DNA from: Bagarius yarrelli
Lineage: Eukaryota; Chordata; Actinopteri; Siluriformes; Sisoridae
Assembly: GCA_005784505.1 (NCBI GenBank)
Contig: VCAZ01000012.1
Coordinates: forward strand, 2,795,011 to 2,859,010
DNA: 64,000 bases
Reading direction: 5' to 3'
Shown here one piece after another: positions 10,021-23,129 of this stretch (positions are counted from its first letter, which is position 1; each line of letters opens with the position of its first letter). A program made the translations under genes and the position numbers. The notes below the pieces were generated by a model. That model worked only from the letters and a program-made list of their open reading frames with translations, was not told where the DNA came from and did not search any database.

Positions 10021-13000
10021 ACTGTTACATGTCATTTTCAAAGTATCCATGATTTCATTCAAAGCACTATGAAATAGTATAGGGAATTTGAAGTCCCTAT
10101 GGAAAGCTGTGGAATATCAACCTCCATAAATAAAATATGGCTACCCATGACTGTCAGTTTTTGAGTTGAAACACAGATGGTATTAATAATGATATAATAC
10201 ATGTTATTTAAGACACCTTTTCAAATTAGGCCAGATACATCAGAAGAAGACTCATACAATAGAATAATAGGGAGAACAGCAATGCATAGAAGACATAGTA
10301 TATGAGAACCTTCAGTATGTTACATACTAGTAACTTCTGTGTAGAGATGTTTTGAGTAACTCATTTTATTCATTTGACAAACCCAAATGCTTACAATATA
10401 ATTTTATAGACGGACTGCCAATGTGCTTCTGATCTAACAAAATATATGCAGAATATAAGCTCCTAAAAGTCACATTACAAAAGTACGTATAGCTGCTGAT
10501 GTCACACACAGCACTTCACTGGCACTCCCCATCATCTCCAGAGACAGGCACACAATTGGTCACCTAAAGGTAACAAAAAAGAAAGGGATATTCATAGCTG
10601 AGATGTGTTTGTTTATGTTTAGACGCCATGCTGCACGGCTATGTTTACCTAACACATATTGGCACATTGCGGAATTGTTTAAAGAGTGTTCTAAATAGAA
10701 TGCAAGTTTCTGTGTGCTTGTGCAGTTTATTCACAGGAACTCCATATTACAACCCAACCATAAAGTATCAAGGAAAGTGCAGAGAGTGTCTCGGTCTAGG
10801 ACTGAAATGTAAAAAAAAAAGTGTATATCATAAACAGAGTAAATCTAAGATGTAATTGCTAATAGGAGATAGATAATCTTATCCCTTGGTACATGCTAAC
10901 AGACTATGAACACAACACTAATAAAATAGGGTTGTTTTTTTTTTACAATTTTAAAAGAGAATAAAGCATAAGTAAAGGTGCACAAATGATAAATGTCATT
11001 TTGCAACCGTGCCTTTTGCTGCCTTGCTCTCAAATGTTGAAATCTTAAACTTGACTACGTTATAACAAAGTTGGAGCTGTTTGCAAAATTGTGTCTGGAT
11101 ATGCATTTATTAACATTGTGCAGGATCCCAAGCAAAAGAGATGAAATCTGAATTGAAGAAGCCAGAAAAGAGAAGGTTCTTTGTCAGCATATGAAAAAGA
11201 AACTGTCATTTAATCAGTTGCAGAAAGGCATTTATCATATGTAAAACCTTCACTTTTTCTTTAATATTTTTTAGTTAGAAGCAAAAAGCTATTGCAATTA
11301 TGGTGTGATAAAAACCTGTACTCAAATGTACAAAAAAGTAACAAATTGTGCGTGTTTTGACTCACATGCTTGCTACAGCAAATTAATGTTTATGTCACAA
11401 ATTATTATCTACATTCTTCTAGTTTACATTGTTGTATACTTTTCAGTTATATCAATTATACTTCCAAGCATTTTCATGACATTATAGGTTTTGTTGATAA
11501 ATATCTTGAGGTGGGCAATTTTAATTATTTTTTTAAAATGCCAAGGGCTTGAGCTCCTGGAACCCCATCCTCTGCATGTGCCTGTAGTGCAAAAATCGGT
11601 ATAAAAGTCAGTACACAGACACAAAGAAATGCTATATTCACTAACAGACAATCAGCACAGGGCCAAAAAAGCAAAAATCACACAATTTTGTTGTAAAGGA
11701 AACAATTTCTTCAATTTGAATAAACTTAATCTGAAGATGATTAACAACGTGCACATGCTGCTGGCCTTTGTATCACTCGGGCAGTGGGAATAAGCAAAAG
11801 AGTATCCTTGCCCCTCTTGCATTATACCAGGGAGTGTGTTTAAACTTAATTGAGATGTGAGCTCGCCTTTCTCAGGAGTGCAGAGCATTCATCTCTTTTA
11901 CCTCCTCTTTACTCTGCTGCATTTGGAAGTTTTCTTCTGCCCTTGTTGTATGCCACATGTGACAGCTTCAAGTATGGCTAAAATCTCGAGGCGTGCCACC
12001 ACGCCTGAACTCGTCTTCTCAGCAGTATGCAATTACGGGGTCTTACATTGGCACCTTGGCTCGACCCAGTCTTAAGACAACTAACAAGATATTGCAGTAA
12101 TTTTGTTGAGACATTGCCTTTTATAGCATTCCCGAACGTCGTGGCTTATTATTTGCATTGGCCAGTTTGAATAAAATACAATAAACTGCAGGATATGTGA
12201 AAGAAGGGAAATTTCCAAAATGGGTGCTCTGCAATTAGAAGAACATAAAGTTTATGTGGGTAACCAGAGACGTTCTGCTGAAAAAAAAAAAATTAAATAA
12301 AAAAAAAATTAGGAAACTACTTAAAAAAGGAAAGAAAAATTTGGAAACAAGATTTTACCAAAAATGCTGTGTAAAGAGAGCATTAAACTTACAAGAATAC
12401 CTCCAGACAAATTCATAGATTTTTATAAATAATAATACACTATTGGTATAATGAATGAAATGCTTTATAAGATGTTTTTCTTTTAACTTTAATTTACAGT
12501 TCTGTCTTTTCCTTACACCACCTGCATTGATTTTGGAGGTGTATAGTCTCAGCTTCATTGCCACACAGTAGATCTAACGATAACTGAATGCAAATAACAC
12601 ACTGCTAGGAATGACCTTTTCAGAATTAATTTCAACTCCCATTTGTAATCAAAGTTTAAATTCTGGATACATACAACAGTGGCCAGACTATAACAGTCAA
12701 CATGAACATTAGAAAGGCTACTGATTATTAGTAAACCTTCAAATTAATATGCAGAATTTTTAATTTTGATCTTATTTTTTTACTTGCTTTCCCCTGTGGC
12801 TCAAGACTAATTGAAGTGGGTAATTAACTGAAAAAAACACCTTTCTGGATTATTAGGATATGCAAGGTCTGGTAAAGAGAATGTGTGCCTGCAACATTTG
12901 TCCCAAATGCTGTCACCCTGGAGACCAGAGCAGGCCTCGTTGGAGAGAAGCAGAGGGAATATAAGAAAGCCACAGGTTTGAAAACAAACTTGGCCAGTCA

Positions 13001-15035
13001 GACAGCTGTTAAATTGTAAAACTGAAGTAAAAGGTTATTTTTCTAAATAACAGATCTTATGTGTAATTAAAGGGGGTTTAAGATGTCATTTTACTGGATA
13101 ACCTACATAAGCAGGAGAAGTCTGTTGGTATACTTAAGCCACCCAGAGACAAGAAATGTAAAAGCGGTCAAGAATAATGGAAAAATCATACACAGAGGGG
13201 TTAAATTAACAATTTGCAACTAATTATTGTAATGAAGTGTTTTTTCTGGTGTGATGTGTGCATAGTACTCATATGCACACATCATTACATTTCATACAAT
13301 CTAAACATAAAGAATCAGATCCCTTTAAACAGCCAAGCACAGCTCTGTCAGATGGTATCAGCATGGCATTGAGGAGCTTCATAATGTCCTGGCTGTTAGT
13401 GTCCACATGACCAGTACCAGTTTCCTACTGGAAATGCTGGCCAACGATATCATTGGATACAAACACTTGCTTATGCTTCTGTTCTCCCCCCTGAGCCCTG
13501 GTTCAGCCTCTGCTTTAACAAACCAGCCTTTCTCACAACCCCTACACAATAGACCGAATGTACTAACCATGGATGAGTGTGTAGATGTGTATGTGTGGAA
13601 GAGCAAAAGAACATGAATGGTAACTTAGAAGGCTCTTCTTGCGACAAAAAAACCCCACCTCTTATTTGGCCCTTTCACAAAATGCCTGGCGTGACATGAA
13701 CAACAAACATATATCTTTTTGTCTCAGCATTTGCAGTAATTCTATAAGCCTCTCCCCACCATAGGTCTTTTTAGTATTTGGCATTAGTGCTCGGACTGAC
13801 TATAGACTCCTTTGTAATGCTTTTGGGAGAACTATGTTTACTGGCACAAATATTGCCATCGTTAGCTAAGTCTCAACAATCTAGACACCCATCATTTTTT
13901 CTAGAGACAAAAAACTACATTTGAGCTAGTGTTGCCTGATTAAGCACTGCAGTTGAGTGACAGTGTTAAAGGGGGAGTTAATAGGATGCAGTCACCCATT
14001 GCTGACAGCACATGACTAACATGCATTTGATATTGGTAGTGCGGTGGACATTGTTCTTTTAGTTTTCAAACAATGTCATATGCTATTGTCTTCATGCACT
14101 TATATGAGTTGTTCAGCAACAACATAATGGTCAGGTGGGACCAGACTCACAGGATAGCCAAAAGGAGGTGACCTGAAACTGTTGGAATTCTATTTTTGCT
14201 TTTCTGAGGTCTTCTTGGACTGTAATTAGATATTTGGTTTTCAGTTAAAACCTTTTTACTATTTTAATAGGATGTTTTCTTTTCTGTAATGACAACCAGG
14301 TTTTGGTTTTACCAGAGAGAGAGAGATAAGTAAGAGAGTGTCTCTTTTATTTTTATGCTGCCTTTGTCTGTGCCTTCCTCGCTCTGGTGCTAGACGTTCC
14401 ACTTCTCAATTTCCCACCAAATCCCTAAGGCACATAGCATGTGTAGTCTTGATGTTACACAACTCTTTAAAACATTATGCTATGTTTCGCTCAGCTTGTG
14501 CTTCAGACCATTTAAAGAAAACACACGAATCAATATTTCTTATTAGGAATCCCTGCTGATGTGCCTGATACTCAGTATTCTTTTTTCACTCAGTGTTCTT
14601 TTCAGTTCACTTTTTTTTCCCCAAAAAAGGTATTTTTCTTTATACCACTGAAATAACCACTATTCAAAGTAACTATATAGTATCTATTGACAGTCAAAGG
14701 TGGGTAAAATAGCCAAAACTTTTACTTAGTAGAACTTGTAGGTAAATATAAGGAGCTTGGGAGTGTTGGAGGTTCAGCTTTCCATTGTGACTTGGTAAAG
14801 CCATGGGCATTATACCACTAGAATAATGCACATATTTCATAGTCTTCTCTTTATTCTTTGCTTGCAAGTTTAGGAAGGTTTTCTATAAGCTGACGTTATC
14901 ATACCCATCCAAGAAAAGCCATAAATTGGCACTATAAATTGTTATTACATGTATAAAGGAGGCAAACATTTTATTATCTTGCTCCAAAAAAATTTTATAA
15001 CTAAAATCAGTGTTATTTTTAACCATATGCCCAGA
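10021..15035. other. No gene recognised; low-copy AT-rich DNA
   Basis: Five kilobases without a recognisable gene or transposon. Short frames (10628-10855, 11424-11651, 13379-13606, 14338-14559) have no domain or codon-bias support. Small features: an A-run at 12281-12309 and a GA-repeat at 14313-14326. The absence of old repeats suggests unique sequence or constraint, but I cannot test conservation here. Confidence 0.5.
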
Positions 15036-15776
15036 TTCTTCTTCTTTTCCTTTCAGCTGTTCCCTTTTTAGGGGTCGCCACAGCGAATCATCTGTTTTCA
15101 CATAACCCTATTCTCTACATCCTCTTCACTCACACCCACTAATTTAATGTCCTTGTTTATCGCATCCATATATCTCGTCTTTGGTCTTCCTCTTTACCTT
15201 CCATCTGGTAGCTCCATTTCTAACATCCTCCTACCAATATATTCACTATCCCTCCTCTGTACATGTCCAAACCACCTCAATCTGGCTTCCCTAACTTTTT
15301 CCCCGAAACATTTAACATGACCCGTCCCCCTGATGAACTTGTTACTAATCTTGTCTAACCTCGTCACTTCCAAAGAAGACCTCAACATCTTAAGCTCTGC
15401 TACTTCCAGCTCTGCCACCTGTCTCTTTCTCAGAACCACTGTCTCCAAACCATACATCATAGCTGGTCTCCCCACTGTACCCCTTCCTCTTAATTCTAGC
15501 TGATTGAATCCATGAAACATTTCTCCACCCATTCCAACCTGCCTGTACTTGCTTCTTTGCCCCTTCTCCATTGCTCTGGGCTTGGAATGGTACTTAAACT
15601 CCTGTACCTTCTTTACCTCTTCCCCCTGTAATCTCACTGTTCCACTTTCGTCTTCCGAGTTGTTGCTACCCTTGTTCTTAAAGATAGGCGCCATTACACT
15701 CCTCCATTCCTGAGGCATCTTCTCACTCACTGAAATCCTGTTAAACAATCTAGTAAGAAATTTCACTGCTGCCTCG
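15036..15776 (-). mobile_element. RTE LINE, 3' portion
   Basis: Classic RTE 3' end. The plus strand begins 'ttcttcttcttttcctttcag', the complement of the GAA-rich tail, followed by 'ggggtcgccacagcgaatcat' and 'tttggtcttcctc', a 3' region common in fish RTE elements. The ORF runs leftwards into this. The 5' portion continues at 18367-19465, so the element was one unit before LINE copy 2 landed in it. Confidence 0.9.
15194..15766 (-). pseudogene. RTE reverse transcriptase C-terminal half
   Basis: A 190-residue frame. It opens with KFLTRLFNRISVSEKMPQEW and APIFKNKG, the RTE fingers region. A large deletion follows that removes the palm with its catalytic aspartates, then VRLQGEEVKKVQEFKY, and the C-terminal domain MYGLETVVLRKRQ, MLRSSLEVTRLDKI, EARLRWFGHVQRRD and RRMLEMELP. 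In intact relatives the deleted part holds about 150 residues. Non-functional, although the remaining frame is open. Confidence 0.9.
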
Positions 15777-15793
15777 GTATTCGCGACCTCGGC

Positions 15794-16472
15794 TTGCGAC
15801 GAGGACCAGGCCCCCAGCCCTCGGCGTCACCTGAAGCCCGCGGCTGGGAGAAGGGACATAGGAAGCGGAAGCGCGGAAAGCAGGCGGGTGTCCGGGCTAG
15901 GCTAAAAACAAACCCTAGCCAGCCGGCACTCCCGTCCATACTACTGGCAAACGTTCGCTCCCTGGATAATCCGACTACAGCGAGCTACACGGCGTGAATT
16001 TAGAAACTGCTGTGTCTTTGGCTCAGCGACAGAGTTCCGGATGCCGCCATCCAGCTAGACGGGCTAACATTGTTTCGTGCCGACAGAAATGCAGCTCTGT
16101 GCGGTAAGACTTGTGGTGGTGGCGTGTGTTTTACATCAACACTGAATAGTGCAAGAGCTCTGTGATTGTTAGATGCGGCCATTTTATTTACCATGGGCAT
16201 TCACAGCTGTTTTCATTATCGGAGTAGACATTCCACCGAGCGCTAATGCTAAGAAGGCGCTTTATGTGCTGTATGTGTATGTGCTATTAGTGACCTGCAG
16301 AATGCAGAATGCACTACGGACTGTTTCTATCATACGGAGATTTCACCACGCAAATCTCAAAACAGTGCTTCCTAAATTTAACCAACATGTGGACTTTGCG
16401 ACGAGAGGGGAAAACATGCTGGATCTTGTTTACACAAAATCCCGCGATCCGCGCGTAGCCCGCCCCATCTAG
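15794..16472 (+). pseudogene. LINE endonuclease (APE-type) fragment
   Basis: Basic N-terminal stretch (KRKRGKQAGVRARLK) then SILLANVRSLDN, the first conserved strand of the apurinic endonuclease-like domain that nicks the target DNA. After a frameshifted stretch, 16173-16472 continues FTAVFIIGVDIPPSANAK, HANLKTVLPKFNQHVDFATRG and ENMLDLVYT. The GDFN motif that should precede HANLK reads RRFH, so a catalytic aspartate is lost, and the SDH motif downstream is broken. Dead. Confidence 0.8.
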
Positions 16473-16719
16473 GTACTCAGACCAATCTCTGTTATGCGAA
16501 TGCCAGAATACAGACCGCCGTCATGCTCAAAAACGGTTTCAAAGAAGGTTGAACGTGTCCACAGGAGCTATTATGCTCTCGGATGTTTGAGTGCACGACT
16601 GGCAGATGTTTAGGGAGGCTGCAACAACGGCGAATTGTTACCGGAGGATACAACGTCAGTGGTCAGCGCATAATCGGCAGGGCATCCAGCGATCACAACT
16701 ACCCGACAACTCACCGCTT

Positions 16720-17860
16720 GTAAAGTGACGCCTCCCGCCCAGATTCTCTGATGATTTCTACGCCCTGTTTGAGGTGCAAAACAACTGGCAGGCGTAAGAC
16801 CACCCCTCCTCCAACGACCAGGTGCTTGGCTAACACGCTGATGTAGGAGAACTTAAGAAAGTTAACCCAGAAGTATGCTGGACCAGACAACATCCCCGGA
16901 TAGTGCTCAGGGACTGTGCAACACACTAGCAGATGTCTTCATACTCTTCAACACTTACTGTGCACGCTGGCGTTCCCACTACTGCCTCAAACTGCCACCA
17001 TCATCTGTCAAAAGTCAGCATCTCCCGCCTCATGACTACCATCCCGGTGCACTCACACCTAGCCTGTGAAATGCTTCGAAGGTCGTCATGAGGCACATTA
17101 CGACCCTGCTGCCCGAAGTGTTCAATACTCTAGTTCAGCATTTAACACAATACCCTAAGCATCTGATCAAGAAGTGAGCCTGCTGCCCTGAACACTCCTC
17201 TGCAATGGATCTGGACTTTCGACGGGAAGACCTCAGTTGTCCGATGAAGCAACATCTCCAGCACCACCACACGAGCACTGTTGGGCCGCAGTGCTGCTGC
17301 TAAGTCCACTGCTGTTCACTCTGAGACTCATGATGTGCAGCATGCACAGCTCAAATCACAATCGTCAAGTTCGCGAGACACGACGTGTGGTCTCATCGAA
17401 GAAAGACGAGTCAGCAGACAGAGAGGAGTGACAGCGACAGCTGGTGTAAGCCAATAACCTGTCCTGAACGTAGACAAGAATAAGGAAGATAGTTGACTTC
17501 AGGAAACAAAGAGGACACTCGCTGTGAACACGATTGCCCTCAGTGAGATCATCACGGACACAATTTCTGACGGGAACCTCACCTGGTCATCAACACCAGC
17601 TCCATTAGAAAAAAGCCCAGCACACCTCTACTTCCTGGAAGACTGAGGGAAGCCACCTTCCCCCCATCCTGACAATGTTTCTACAGAGGGACCTCTGAGA
17701 GCATTCTGAGCAGCTGCATCATTGCCTGGTTCAGGAACTGCACAGTTTCGGATCGCAAGACCCTTCAGAGGACAGTGAGAACAGCTGAGAAGATCATCGG
17801 AGTCTCTCTTCCCTCTATAACGGACATCTACACCACACGCTGCATCCGACAAAGCTAACA
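16720..17860 (+). pseudogene. LINE reverse transcriptase, multiply frameshifted
   Basis: Readable pieces in three frames: the linker around 'gatgatttctacgccctgtttgagg' (16750), 'agtatgctggaccagacaac' (AGPDN region, 16872), the palm region near 17270-17410 and the thumb near 17570-17640. The C-terminal 'cacgctgcatccgacaaagc' (17837-17856) matches the CIRKA motif. Order agrees with copy 1 and extends past where copy 1 is deleted. Single-base losses occur every few dozen bases. The 3' UTR runs 17860-18366. Confidence 0.8.
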
Positions 17861-18366
17861 GCATTGTGGAGTACCCACACACCCCTCACACTCACTCTTC
17901 ACCTCCTATACAGCAGGCTCGGACCCTCACAACCCGAATGTATACATTTCTTTCCTCAGTCAGCGCTCAACACACTGACTGAACTACCTCAAACCACATA
18001 CAAGCACACACTCGAACATTTTTGTAGCACAGTCACGTTAAAATAATATAGTCACTTACAATACTATAGTTACCTACGCACTTACAATGCTATTTGCACA
18101 GTACCGTTTGTAATTTGCACATTCGTTCTACCTCATCTACAGTGGTTGGCTCTATTCCCGTTATGCCCGTCCTTACTGTCTTTTCACTGTACTGTTAGTT
18201 TGTATTGTATTGCACTGTCTGTTTATGCACTGTCTGCATGAATGCACTTATGTCTATCCTGTTTAGTGGATCTTTGTTGTTTTGTAAATTCTATGTTTTG
18301 TGTAGCACCAGGAGGTCCTGGAGCATCTGCTATATATGGTTGAAATGACAATAAAGCTCCTTGATA

Positions 18367-18621
18367 ACTTGATATTTCATCAGGACCAACCGCCTTTCCT
18401 CTTTTCATCCTCTTCAAAGCCATTCTAACTTCGTTTGTACTAATCTTTTGAACTTTCTGCTCCACATTATTTACCTCATCTACCCTTTTCTCCCTGTTAT
18501 TTTTTTCATTCATCAACACTTCAAGTACACTTGTGAGCACTTTTCCATCTTGATCCTTAATAACCCTAACCTGCTGCACATCCTTTCCATCTCCATCCCT
18601 TTGTCTTGCTAACCTGTACAA
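18367..18621 (-). pseudogene. RTE reverse transcriptase N-terminal part
   Basis: MYRLARQRDGDGKDVQQVRVIK begins the RTE linker; then LMNEKNNREKRVDEVNNVEQ, ISTNEVRMALKRMKRGKAVGP and DEIS, the conserved start of the RTE reverse transcriptase. The frame then runs into the tail of LINE copy 2, marking the insertion point. The matching downstream segment starts at 15766. Confidence 0.85.
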
Positions 18622-18849
18622 GTCCTTCCCTCCTTCTCCACTGTCTACTCTCCTCAGTCTTTTCTATGCCCCACTTCTTCTTGGCTAACTTTTCCTCTGT
18701 ATACTATCCTGAACTTCCTCATTCCACCACCAAGTATCTTCTTTCCTCCTTCCATATGACACACCTACCACCATTCTTCCTGTCTCCCTGATGACTTCTG
18801 CTGTAGTTTGCCATTCAGCTACAAACACAAGCTGACTGCCCAGAGACTG

Positions 18850-19370
18850 TTTCAACTCCTGTCTAAATTCTTCACAGTGGGTTTCTTCTCTACCTTTGAT
18901 CTCTTCTTCTTCCAGATCTTTATGGTCACTAATCTCTTTCAGATCGCTTTGTCAGGTCACTATATGCTCCTCTCTCTTCTGGAAAGAAGTATTTACCACA
19001 GCCATTACTCTGTCTGACGCTCTTTTCACCTTCAGAACATTCTTCACAAACTCCTTTTTCAGGATTACTCCTACCTCATTTCTCTTTTTAATCACACTAT
19101 GATAAAACAACTTCCTGATCCAATCCTGATCCAATACTATGAGCCTTGCTACCCTTCCATCTGATCTATACCTTTCCCTGTCATTCTCCCAACATTCAGC
19201 GTCCCTATTTTCAGTCCTACACTTTTGCCTTTCTTTATCTCTTTCTGTCTATTCACGCATCCTCCGCCGCTCCTCCTTTGACCAACAGTAGCCCAATTTC
19301 TGCCGACACCCTGTAGGTCAACGGTGCCGGTCGTTGTTAACCTGGGCCTCGACTGATCTGGTATGAAATT
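18850..19370 (-). pseudogene. RTE endonuclease fragments
   Basis: Frame 18952-19134 carries KLFYHSVIKKRNEVGVILKK and VLKVKRASDRVMAVV, the strands that follow the QETRW motif in RTE endonucleases. Flanking pieces sit in other frames. The catalytic residues before and after are not all readable. Confidence 0.75.
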
Positions 19371-19465
19371 CTAATGAATGATTTACATATTTATTTATCC
19401 AGGCTTGGGACTGGCACCGAAGTCCCTGGCTTGTGACCCCTGTGGCTAGATTCATTTGCCCAGAT

Positions 19466-20210
19466 TACAATATATAATTAAAAGAGCTGTCAGTGTGAAC
19501 AGACATTTACATAGTAAAATAGTTAATAGTAAAATAGGTGTAAGAGCTGACACTGGTCAATTAGATTGTGTAGGAAAAATCGTTAGACCAGCATCGCAAA
19601 TAGTGTACATCAGAGCATTTTAGGCACCTCCTCTCCTCTTTAACGGCTTCCTGTTGGAGTTCCTGTCCCTCAGGAGGAGTAAATGGGGCTATGTGAAATA
19701 TGGGATGGTAATTGCCAATAGCTCCCCCTCCCTGGGCCTTTTGTGACAGGAGACACCTTAAGTTTCATTAGATCATTCACTGGAAATCATTCCGATTCTC
19801 TAACTATTTCTACCTACATTAATCCACTGTGCCACTAAGAGCGTATCCCATTCCATGTGCTCTTTTGCTATCTATATGCACTTTTGACAAAACAACTCTT
19901 TTTCTTCATAGACCGCAGAAAGTAGTATTTACTGATTCGACATACTGTTAAAAGCCCCCAGCCACTCTAAGCTGCCAAGTCTGTGACTTTCTCCATTGCA
20001 ATTTCAAAATCAGCATCTTCTGAACTGCCCTTAAAGTCGTGAATACCCTGGATTTGTTAAGCTATGAAATAACAATACCTTACACCCTTTTACTTGCTAC
20101 AAAGACAAAAGCTTCTGATGACTTTGCAGTTCTTGAACTGACTCTTGATATTTAAAGAACATTTTCATAAAGGTATCAACAGATTTTTTTTAACATGAAC
20201 CCTACTCACA
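19466..20210. other. No gene recognised
   Basis: Spacer between the RTE and Tc1 remnants; no ORF above 60 codons and no repeat recognised. Confidence 0.6.
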
Positions 20211-21155
20211 TACAATGCTTTGAAAAAGTGTTCATACCCCCCATAAAATTTTTTACATTTTGTCACCTTAAAACCACAAAATTTTATGTTATAACACAAA
20301 GTAGCACATAATGTAAAGTGGAACAAAAATGATATACGGTTTTCAAAATTTTAAGCAAATACAAATCTGAAAAGTGTGGTGCAATCAATGATCCAATGAT
20401 CCAGTGCAATCAAGTCAACTAATGAGTTAATAGAGTCCACCTTTGTGTAATTCAGTCTCAGTATAAATACACCTGTTCTGTGAAGGCCTCAGTGGTTTGT
20501 TAGAGAACACTAGTGAACAATCAGCATCATGAAGACCAAGGAACTTACCAAACAGGTCAGGGATAAAGTTGTGGATAAGTGTAAAGCAGGGCTAGATTAT
20601 AAAAACATATCCCAAGATTTAAAAATCTCAGGGAGCACTTTTTAAAACATCATCCAAAAATGGACACAACTGCAAACCTACCAAGACATGGCCACCCACC
20701 TAAACTGACAGATTAAGCAAGAAGAGCACTGGTCAGAAAAGCTGCCCATTGTCACTCTGGAGAAGCTGAGTCGTGTACTCCACAAATATGGCCTTTATGG
20801 AAAAGTGCCAAGAAGAAAGCCATTATTTAAAGAAAGAAAGACATAAGAAGTCCTGTTTGTAGTTTGCCACAAGCCATGTAGGAAACACAGCAAACATGTT
20901 GAAGAAGGTGCTCTGGTCAGATTAGACCAAACTTTTTGGCCTAAATGCAAAGCACTATATGTGGTGGAAAAGTAACACTGCTCATCACCCTGAACACACC
21001 ATCCCCACTGTGAAACACAGCAAACATGGCAGCATCACGCTTTGGGGATGGAGCTAAATACAGGGCAATCCTGTTAGAGGCTGCAAATGACTTGAGACTG
21101 GGAAGGAGATCTCAATAAAATACATTTAAGTTTGTGGTTGTAAGGTTCAACATAA
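20211..21155 (+). mobile_element. Tc1/mariner-like element, nearly full length
   Basis: The left end 'acaatgctttgaaaaagtgttcat' and the inner terminal motif 'ttgtcaccttaaaaccacaaa' are mirrored at the right by 'ttaagtttgtggttgtaaggt' (21125-21145), so long inverted repeats remain. The outermost right repeat is lost. Transposase remnants run from MKTKELTKQVRDKVVDK (20529) to about 21100 with many stops. Confidence 0.85.
20529..21100 (+). pseudogene. Tc1-like transposase, decayed
   Basis: N-terminal DNA-binding region readable: MKTKELTKQVRDKVVDKCKA, then LDYKNISQDLKISGST in the same frame. After a stop, pieces such as VLHKYGLYGKVPRRKPLF (second helix-turn-helix) and the DDE-domain start lie in other frames. 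'atggcagcatcacgctttgggg' (21025-21046) encodes the VMVWG-like strand near the second catalytic aspartate. Many in-frame stops; no function. Confidence 0.8.
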
Positions 21156-23129
21156 GTATTTTATTAAACATGAACATCTTTTTAACTAATGTATATGCCC
21201 ATATGCTGATAAATTGAATTGCTGCAGATGCATAAAATTCAGATTGTTTTTAACATTTAAACATTTTTTTCTCATGGGTTCCAAAAAGCCACCACACAGT
21301 GTGAGTAGCCGCAGGCAATAAGGCTGTTTGAAGGCAAAAGACAATGCCAAGCATTCTGTCTCTCTCCAGAGAAAAACAAAACATTTGGTTTGAAAGCAGG
21401 CAGAATTTAACTGACAATTACACAAATAATTATGCACACTTATTTCAACTGCAGGTTGCATCAGCTCAAAGAAGTTGAAGTTGACTTCCTTGTTGGCTGT
21501 TTTAAACCAATAATATTTTGTGTATTTCTGTTTGTACATATTCATTTGTAGCTATTTGTCAAAGAGCACTGAGCAGCTTCTGATTGAAAGGCCTATTAGC
21601 CTGCACTGGGGAAACATGTTTACCTGCTGTCAGTTCAGCAGTATACATAGATCATTGTCATTAAAATGAGCAGCAGCAACAACCAACAGAAAAAGTAAAT
21701 ACATTTTACCTTTCACAGAGATAGAATTGATTTGGTTATCTTCGAGAACGTTGTTCACAATTTGGTGATAAAGCCCTGTTTTAATATGCTCTGACAGCTA
21801 AATGGATTGGGAGCCAAAAAACATGGCTGTCATTTTATGGCTTTTCCAAACCGGAGAGGAGAAGGACATAAATTAAACTTGGTAATCAAGTCAGAGTTGA
21901 CCTAAACACTGCTATTTACACAACTGAAAATGAAATTCAGAATGGCACATTTCTCTAAAAAGCAGATAGGAATAAAAGCTGTCATACCAATTGGTCTTGT
22001 CTAGACAGCTTTCAGTGTGCGTGTGAGTGCCTGTCTTGTTTTTTTGTATGAGTGCAAACAAAATGTGTGTGTAAACTTTGCTAGAAGGAAGTCACTCTCA
22101 GGAATATGTGATATGTGAATGCAGTTGATTTAATTACACTGTGTGATGATAGCCACTTTAAATACTGATCACCTTCATCTATCAAATACAGACACTCAAT
22201 GCACCATGCTTTCTCAGATCCTTAAGCACTGCTCAACTGTTCCCACCTTTCCTCGGGATATGAGGTAGATCTCCATCAACACTATTTTCTGGTGACTTAG
22301 ACTTCCCAGCAATGTCAGAACAGCCGAGTTACCTGAAAATCCTCAAATAATATTTAAAGAACTATTCCTTCTTTAAATATTTAAACTAGAACATTAAAAC
22401 ATTTCAATCAAAAATACTAAACAGTTTTTATCTCTTGAACCTATGGTAGTCTTAGTCTGCATAACCAGTATTTATGTATTCATTAGTAAATGCACTTTTG
22501 CATTTTACTCTGGTCAAAGTGCATCTGCTAAGTTCTGTAAATATAAATGTAGACTATGAGTCTATTTTATTGTTCTTTATATGAACAGAACTCACATGCA
22601 GAGTTTTCACTTTGGGAGGCTGTCACAGACTTCCTCATTCATATTTGATGGTTCCCTGAGAGCAGCCGTGTTTCCAAATGTGGAAGACTTCCAAATGAAG
22701 CTAAAACTCAGCCCTGCCAGCCAATGACCCATTTGTTTGCCCCTCACGTACAATGAGAGCAACATTTAGCATAGGCCAAGAAGCAACAGTGGCCATTTTA
22801 AGACATTTGTCTTTTTTTTCTGTGTTCCTTCCATTCAGTCATCCTTCCTTTTTTCCCCAAACACTCATTTCCCCTCCTATAACTATCGCCCAGATGTGCA
22901 GGTTCAGACCAAAGTCAGCCAGTGTTAACTGCGGGCATCTGAAGCCCACATACACATAGAGCTAATACTGAAGTTAATAAAAAAGCATTTATATTAATAC
23001 CGTAGGTTATTAAATATCTTCTTATGCTGGTATCGAAATGTGCCTAAGTTCTATTACTAGTACTAGTTCTAGATTTTCTATTATTCTAAATGCGTACCTG
23101 TAAAGGTAGCTGATCTCCCCACAGCATGA
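21156..23129. other. No gene recognised
   Basis: AT-rich. The 119-codon minus frame at 21186-21545 has no domain and a cysteine/aromatic composition that looks random. The 'cctaagttctattac' motif at 23041-23056 recurs near 24669, an unassigned short repeat. Confidence 0.5.

Larger units (their letters stand above)
15777..18366 (+). mobile_element. CR1/L2-like LINE copy 2, inserted in the RTE element
   Basis: A 2.6-kb copy running from the start of the endonuclease ORF to the 3' end 'atgacaataaagctccttgataactt' (18339-18364). It lies head-on in the RTE element: RTE coding motifs stop at 18367 and resume at 15776 on the other strand with only about a dozen codons missing. Contains endonuclease, linker and reverse transcriptase in many frames with small indels. 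The same family gives the truncated copies at 190, 46735 and 51835. Confidence 0.85.
18367..19465 (-). mobile_element. RTE LINE, 5' portion
   Basis: Minus-strand continuation of the RTE element. 18367-18621 encodes the linker and start of reverse transcriptase, and 18850-19370 the endonuclease domain in several frames. GC-rich sequence 19300-19465 ('ctgacaccgaagtccctggcttgtgacccc'-like) looks like the 5' region but its end is not defined. Confidence 0.75.

Noticed and set aside
21186..21545. 119-codon minus-strand ORF
   Set aside because: No recognisable motif and no neighbouring exon signals; amino-acid mix looks like random AT-rich translation.
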